Positions 30,186 through 34,555 of a stretch of 34,555 nt of DNA are shown here, in pieces. Below the pieces are notes generated by a model that was given only the letters and a program-made list of their open reading frames with translations, was not told the DNA's origin and made no database searches. The stretch is from an uncultured Bacteroidales bacterium (GTDB lineage: Bacteria > Bacteroidota > Bacteroidia > Bacteroidales > UBA932): assembly GCA_905235445.1 (NCBI GenBank), contig CAJOLJ010000036.1:1-34555 (forward strand), written 5' to 3'. The stretch's first letter is position 1. Each line of letters opens with the position of its first letter. The translations under genes were made by a program, and so were the position numbers.

Positions 30186-31892
30186 ATGGCAAGACGGACA
30201 AGGGTCAGATTTGCACCCTCCCCCACAGGTCCCCTCCACATGGGTGGAGTGAGGACAGCACTGTATAATTATCTCTATGCTAAAGCGCATGGAGGAGACT
30301 TCATATTGAGAATCGAGGACACCGACTCCACCAGGTTGGTACCGGGAGCGGAAGCCTACATCATAGAAGCGCTGCGCTGGTGCGGCATACTCCCCGATGA
30401 GGGAGTGGACGAGGGCGGCAGTGTCGTAAGCGAAAAGAGCGAGCGTCACCCCCACGCCCCCTACCGCCAGAGCGAGAGGCGGGAAATCTATCTTGACTTC
30501 GCAGAGCAGCTGGTCTCCTCCGGCAACGCCTACTACGCCTTCGATTCCTCGGAGGAACTCTCCGAAATGAGAGCCCAGGCTGAGGCCCGCGGCGAGACCT
30601 TCGTGTACAACCAGAAGACAAGGACAGCACTGAAAAACTCCCTGACCCTTCCTGCGGAAGAGACCGAGAGGCTAATTCATGAGACCACCAACTGGACCAT
30701 CCGCTTCAAGATGCCCGAGGACACGGTCGTGAAAATGGATGACCTCATCAGGGGACACATCGAGGTGAACACCGACACCCTGGACGACAAGGTCCTCTGG
30801 AAGAGGGCTGATGAACTTCCTACCTATCACCTCGCCAACATAGTGGACGACCACCTGATGGAGATAACCGAAGTGATAAGGGGCGAGGAGTGGCTGCCAT
30901 CGCTGCCCCTTCACTACCTGCTGTACCGTGCCTTCGGATGGGAGGACACCATGCCCCGTTTCGCCCATCTGTCCCTTCTTCTCAAGCCGGACGGCAAGGG
31001 AAAACTCAGCAAGAGGGACGGGGACAAAATGGGATTCCCGGTGTTCCCGCTTCGCTGGGTGAACTCCTCGGGAGAGGTGTACAAGGGCTACAGGGAGGAC
31101 GGATACTTCCCAGAGGCCTTCGTGAACCTTCTCGCCTTCCTGGGCTGGAACCCCGGGGACGAGCGGGAAATCTTCACGCTGGATGAACTGGTGGACGCAT
31201 TCTCACTGGAAAGGATCGTCAAGGCTGGGGCCCGCTTCAATGCGGACAAGGCCCGCTGGTACAACAGGGAGTATCTGCGCATGAAAACCCCCGAGACCCT
31301 CACTGACCTTTTCATCCCCATCCTCAAGGAGAAGGGCATAAGCGTGAGCGAGGAAGGAGAGGCGGATTTCACCGCCCACACCTTCCCGAGGTCATACGTG
31401 AAAAAGGTCGTTGAACTTGTGACTGAAAGGGCATTCTTCGTAAGGGACTTCTGGACTGTGGCTTCCTACCTGTTCATTTCCCCGGAGCAGTTCAGCGAGT
31501 TCGGGGTGAAGGCCGGCGCCACCGTCGAGGTGAAACCTGCCGACCCGAGGAAAGCTGACCCCAGGGCCAAGGTCTATGACGACTCCCTGACCGCTCCCTT
31601 CCTCGCCAAGGACGTGGACAAGTTCTGGAAGAAGGAGAACTACGAACTGGCCGGGAAGGCTGCCTCATACCTCATCGAGGAAGACTTCGACTGGACCATG
31701 GAGAACATACAGGAAAGGCTCGAGGGGTACATAAAGGATAACGGTTGGCCGATGGGCAAGGTGATGAACTGCCTGAGGCTCGCCCTGACCGGCTCCTCCA
31801 GCGGACTGGGCATCGCAGACATCCTCTCCTTCATCGGAAGGGATGAGTTCTCGAGAAGACTTGAGTACATCCTCATAAAGGAATTCAACTAG
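30186..31892 (+). CDS. gltX: glutamate--tRNA ligase
   Basis: GltX charges tRNA-Glu with glutamate. The 568-residue class I synthetase has the HIGH-type motif in RFAPSPTGPLHMGGVRTAL (about residues 8-26), FILRIEDTDSTR, the region DELPTYHLANIVDDHLMEITEVIRGEEW and the KMSKS-type motif KLSKR (273-277). It has FVNLLAFLGWNPG and an all-helical anticodon-binding domain to the C-terminus. It is somewhat longer than the about 500 residues usual for the family because of inserts in the C-terminal half. It heads the likely transcript gltX-rpiB-truB. Confidence 0.96.
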   Translation: MARRTRVRFAPSPTGPLHMGGVRTALYNYLYAKAHGGDFILRIEDTDSTRLVPGAEAYIIEALRWCGILPDEGVDEGGSVVSEKSERHPHAPYRQSERREIYLDFAEQLVSSGNAYYAFDSSEELSEMRAQAEARGETFVYNQKTRTALKNSLTLPAEETERLIHETTNWTIRFKMPEDTVVKMDDLIRGHIEVNTDTLDDKVLWKRADELPTYHLANIVDDHLMEITEVIRGEEWLPSLPLHYLLYRAFGWEDTMPRFAHLSLLLKPDGKGKLSKRDGDKMGFPVFPLRWVNSSGEVYKGYREDGYFPEAFVNLLAFLGWNPGDEREIFTLDELVDAFSLERIVKAGARFNADKARWYNREYLRMKTPETLTDLFIPILKEKGISVSEEGEADFTAHTFPRSYVKKVVELVTERAFFVRDFWTVASYLFISPEQFSEFGVKAGATVEVKPADPRKADPRAKVYDDSLTAPFLAKDVDKFWKKENYELAGKAASYLIEEDFDWTMENIQERLEGYIKDNGWPMGKVMNCLRLALTGSSSGLGIADILSFIGRDEFSRRLEYILIKEFN

Positions 31893-31946
31893 GCTCCCAA
31901 GGGCATTTTATAGAACACGTCTAAACACCCTCAATACAAAAACGTC

Positions 31947-32378
31947 ATGAAAATAGGTATCTGCTCCGACCATGCCGGTTTTCAGTACAAGAGTTCACTA
32001 GTCCCCTTCCTCCAGAAAAAGGGCATCGAGGTGCATGACTTCGGAACCGACTCCGAAGTGAGCATGGACTACGCCGACGTGGCACATCCCCTCGCTTGTG
32101 CTCTCGAGAACGGAACCGTTGACCTCGGGATAGCGCTTTGCGGCACGGGCAACGGGATGGCCATCACCCTCAACCATCACCGCGGGATCCGTGCCGGACT
32201 GGCATGGTCCAGCGAGATCGGACGCCTCGTGAAGGCACACAACAACGCCAACGTGCTTGTCCTTCCCGCAAGGTTCATTTCACTTGCTGCCGCCAAGAGG
32301 ATCATTTCCACCTGGCTTGAGACCTCCTTCGAGGGAGGACGCCACCAAAGACGGATCGAGAAGATCCCCGTTCAGTAA
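31947..32378 (+). CDS. rpiB: ribose-5-phosphate isomerase B
   Basis: RpiB interconverts ribose 5-phosphate and ribulose 5-phosphate in the pentose phosphate pathway. The 143-residue protein has the start KIGICSDHAGFQYK, the active-site loop LCGTGNGMAI with catalytic Cys65, and AHNNANVLVLPARFIS. Length is normal. Its stop overlaps the truB start by one base (TAATG), so translation of the two is probably coupled. Confidence 0.95.
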   Translation: MKIGICSDHAGFQYKSSLVPFLQKKGIEVHDFGTDSEVSMDYADVAHPLACALENGTVDLGIALCGTGNGMAITLNHHRGIRAGLAWSSEIGRLVKAHNNANVLVLPARFISLAAAKRIISTWLETSFEGGRHQRRIEKIPVQ

Positions 32379-33265
32379 TGCCTGCCCTCATTCTTGACAA
32401 AGAAGCCCTCCTAAGAGTCTGTCCCCTCGAAAAGGACATAGAGTCCTATCCCGAGGGGATAATCATTCCCGTAGACAAGCCCTACAGGTGGACTTCGGCT
32501 GATGTCGTCAGGAAACTCAAGTGGGCAGCCTGCACCCACTTTGGCAAGAGAAACCTGAAAGTGGGACATGCCGGGACCCTGGACCCCCTGGCTACCGGGG
32601 TCCTGCTTCTTTGCATCGGCAAGGCCACGAAACTAGCGGAGGACCTGCAGCGCAGTCCCAAGGAGTACATTGCCGGGCTTTCCTTCGGTGCCACGACGCC
32701 CTCATATGACCTCGAGAAGGAAATTGACAGGACATTCAGTACGGAGGGTGTAAGTGAAGGGGCCCTTCGCTCCGCCCTTGTGACATTCCTAGGTGAGCAG
32801 GAACAGGTCGCTCCCCTATTCAGCGCCAAATCCATTGACGGGGTCAGGGCCTACGAGATGGCACGCACCCAGTACAAAAAGTCACTCTCGGAAGGAAGGG
32901 CTTTCTCTCACGAGGGAGAAGAGCTTCTCTCTCGCCAGAGGATAACGATTTCCGGAATTGAACTTCTCTCCTACAGTCCTCAGGGCATCCCCGCCTCACA
33001 GAACCCTGCCATCGGGGCCGGGGAGGAGACCAACGAGAAGAACCTTCGCATCAAGGTCCAGGACATTTCTTCACTCTCCCTTCCGCATGCCAGGATAAGG
33101 GTTGCCTGTTCCAAGGGAACTTACATAAGGGCCCTTGCACGGGACATAGGAGAGGCGGTTGGAAGCGGAGCCTTCCTCGATTCTCTCCAAAGAAGCGCAA
33201 GCGGCTCCTTCAGGGTTGAGAAGGCACTGAGCGTGGATGAGGCCATGTGGGCACTTGGAAGATAG
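32378..33265 (+). CDS. truB: tRNA pseudouridine-55 synthase
   Basis: TruB converts U55 of the tRNA T-loop into pseudouridine. The 295-residue protein has the start IIIPVDKPYRWTSADVV, the catalytic motif GHAGTLDPLATGVL with Asp69, KEYIAGLSFGATTPSYD, and the C-terminal CSKGTYIRALARDIGEAVG. An insert of about 40 residues (near 175-225) before the last strands is longer than in the E. coli enzyme core. It ends at a strong hairpin terminator. Confidence 0.96.
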   Translation: MPALILDKEALLRVCPLEKDIESYPEGIIIPVDKPYRWTSADVVRKLKWAACTHFGKRNLKVGHAGTLDPLATGVLLLCIGKATKLAEDLQRSPKEYIAGLSFGATTPSYDLEKEIDRTFSTEGVSEGALRSALVTFLGEQEQVAPLFSAKSIDGVRAYEMARTQYKKSLSEGRAFSHEGEELLSRQRITISGIELLSYSPQGIPASQNPAIGAGEETNEKNLRIKVQDISSLSLPHARIRVACSKGTYIRALARDIGEAVGSGAFLDSLQRSASGSFRVEKALSVDEAMWALGR

Positions 33266-33340
33266 CCGCCCATGGACGGTGGCTTCAATCATCCTATTTC
33301 AGGAGGGGACACTTTGGTTCATGAACCCAGGGTAAAGATT

Positions 33341-33368
33341 GAAGGCTCCCGCCACGGGAGCCTTCTTT
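33341..33368. terminator. terminator between truB and the endonuclease gene
   Basis: GAAGGCTCCCG (33341-33351) and CGGGAGCCTTC (33355-33365) pair perfectly over a CCA loop, followed by TTTCATTTT on the plus strand. The genes on both sides converge here, and the minus side (AATCTTT) is a weaker T tract, so it may serve both. Confidence 0.8.
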
Positions 33369-33409
33369 CATTTTCGGATAAGTGTTTGACAGGGCTGACC
33401 CCATAATCC

Positions 33410-34555
33410 CTACAGCCCCCAGTCGGAAGCTTTGAAGGAAGACTTCGGGGCATTGGGTACGTTGGCGAAGAACTTCACCCCGACAATCTTCTCCAGGTCC
33501 TCTACGCTCATCATCTCCTTGGACGTCACCTTCTGCCCCTTCAGCTTATTGGTATGGCTGCGGACCAGGGCAACGCACTTAAGTTCGTCCGCACTGCAGT
33601 CCTGGACTGCTTTACGGGAATTGCCGCTCTTGGTACGCAGGAGCACATAATAGAACATAGTCGGGATATCCACATCGTCCCTGTCCCCGAAGGATATCAC
33701 ATCGGGTTCGACCTTGTTTCCATAACCGTCGGTGAATGTGGAGAAGTAGGTTCCGATGACCTGATACAGGGTATCCGAACACACCTGAGCATCGACCCAG
33801 TCCTCGAGGATGTTCCATCCTCCTCCGCCCGTATTGAACCCGGAGGATAGCTGGGGAGCTATGTTGGAGTAGTAGAACACCTGGCGGTTGGTCTCCTTTG
33901 TGGAAGTCCTCTCTGCGGAACCCAGCATGTGTCCCTTGTTGCATCCGCCACCCGTGCTCTTTGACTTGTACTGATATGAAGCGGGGATGTCGGGGTCGGG
34001 GCCGTATGCCTCAGTCCTTCCCGAACTGCCCTCGTAGCAGGAATGACGGGGAGCCGCTACCCATACGGGACAGTGGTGCTTGGAGGAGAAGCATACCGTA
34101 TAGTTGCGAAGAGGCTTGCCGCTGGGGTTCTTCTCCCCGCCCGGGCAGAAATGATAGGCATAGTAGAGTGTATTGTCCGTTGCATCCACAAGGTAATCCC
34201 CGCTCTTCTTGGAGTTGACGACCGGAAGCTCGGCCCATCCGCCGGAGGAGGGGGTGGTGGAGCCCGACGACTCCGTCTTGAAACTCTTTACCGCACCGTA
34301 GAACGTCTTTATCTTATCCCCGCTCTGGAGGGAGACGTATGCCCGGTAGTAGTAGGTCTTGTCGTCCCCGAGTCCTGTGAGGGTCGCATCAAAGGAGCCG
34401 GAAGAGCCCGAGATTGCGGATGAGGACTGCTGGACCTGTCCGAGGGATGAAGTGAGGCCCCACTCGAATCCCACTTCCCTCACCGCTGCGGATGCATCGC
34501 TGTACGAAGCGGTGAGCTTTGCAGTGGAAAGGGTTATGTCTGTTGCAATGTCAGT
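33410..34555 (-). CDS. secreted DNA/RNA non-specific endonuclease, partial at the window edge
   Basis: The frame is open to the window end, so the N-terminus, including any signal peptide, is missing; 381 residues are seen. The first part (about residues 1-105) looks like a fibronectin type III-like module (REVGFEWGLTSSLGQ ... YYYRAYVSLQSGDKI ... YGAVKSFKT), common in Bacteroidota surface proteins. The second part is a NUC-type endonuclease domain (YTVCFSSKHHCPVWVAAPRH, KGHMLGSAERT, FYYSNIAPQLSSGFN, GWNILEDWV). The catalytic His of the usual DRGH motif is present in CNKGHM (codon 33931-33929), but the D-R before it is replaced by N-K. The Asn of FN and the later Glu, metal and active-site candidates, are there. 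Cysteines in the domain (CFSSKHHC, HSCYEG, GGCNKG, QVCSD) suggest disulfides and export. It would degrade extracellular nucleic acids. Confidence 0.85.
   Translation of the reverse strand, partial: TDIATDITLSTAKLTASYSDASAAVREVGFEWGLTSSLGQVQQSSSAISGSSGSFDATLTGLGDDKTYYYRAYVSLQSGDKIKTFYGAVKSFKTESSGSTTPSSGGWAELPVVNSKKSGDYLVDATDNTLYYAYHFCPGGEKNPSGKPLRNYTVCFSSKHHCPVWVAAPRHSCYEGSSGRTEAYGPDPDIPASYQYKSKSTGGGCNKGHMLGSAERTSTKETNRQVFYYSNIAPQLSSGFNTGGGGWNILEDWVDAQVCSDTLYQVIGTYFSTFTDGYGNKVEPDVISFGDRDDVDIPTMFYYVLLRTKSGNSRKAVQDCSADELKCVALVRSHTNKLKGQKVTSKEMMSVEDLEKIVGVKFFANVPNAPKSSFKASDWGL

Overview
The window looks like a chromosomal stretch of a Bacteroidota bacterium, most likely of the order Bacteroidales. 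The evidence is the Bacteroidota-type promoter motif (TTTG, about 20 bases, TAnnTTTG) in front of several genes, lipoproteins and secreted families typical of the phylum, a long-insert MraY, an FtsL-like protein of the Bacteroidota type, and the gene order of the division and cell wall (dcw) cluster. The core genes are fairly GC-rich with frequent AGG arginine codons. The islands at about 1.7-2.1, 4.5-5.7 and 6.6-8.3 kb are visibly richer in AT. Genus cannot be decided from sequence reading alone.

Layout. 1-2.5 kb: a Fur-fold regulator followed by a NigD-like lipoprotein, a small membrane protein and tRNA-His. 2.5-4.3 kb: a large carboxyltransferase (OadA / pyruvate carboxylase subunit B type) whose native start is out of frame. 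4.4-5.7 kb: two hypothetical minus-strand genes, one secreted and one membrane. 5.9-9.1 kb: radC, an Rpn-type PD-(D/E)XK nuclease with eight 21-bp repeats, and upp. 9.1-11.8 kb: a minus-strand operon of an LEA-like lipoprotein, a SPOR-domain protein and rpoN (sigma-54). 12.1-13.5 kb: miaB.

13.6-30.0 kb is a complete dcw operon: mraZ, rsmH, ftsL-like, ftsI, murE, mraY, murD, ftsW, murG, murC, ftsQ, ftsA, ftsZ. It is all on the plus strand with short gaps or 1-base TAATG overlaps, and ends at a strong terminator after ftsZ. These genes make lipid II (MurE, MurD, MurC, MraY, MurG), polymerise and cross-link it at the septum (FtsW, FtsI), and build the division ring (FtsZ, FtsA, FtsQ, FtsL). MraZ is the probable local regulator. 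30.2-33.3 kb holds gltX, rpiB and truB. The right edge holds a secreted DNA/RNA endonuclease that runs off the window.

The most notable observations are these. (1) Two core genes, the carboxyltransferase and ftsQ, are each put out of frame by an exact short tandem duplication (5 bp and 4 bp). (2) GGAAA motifs phased at 10 and 20 bases lie in front of mraZ and could be an MraZ operator. (3) The Rpn-family nuclease has a coiled-coil repeat tract and a possible internal start, reminiscent of intragenic antitoxins. (4) MurE has altered substrate-site motifs. I did not find a clearly new multi-gene system; most of the window is core genome.
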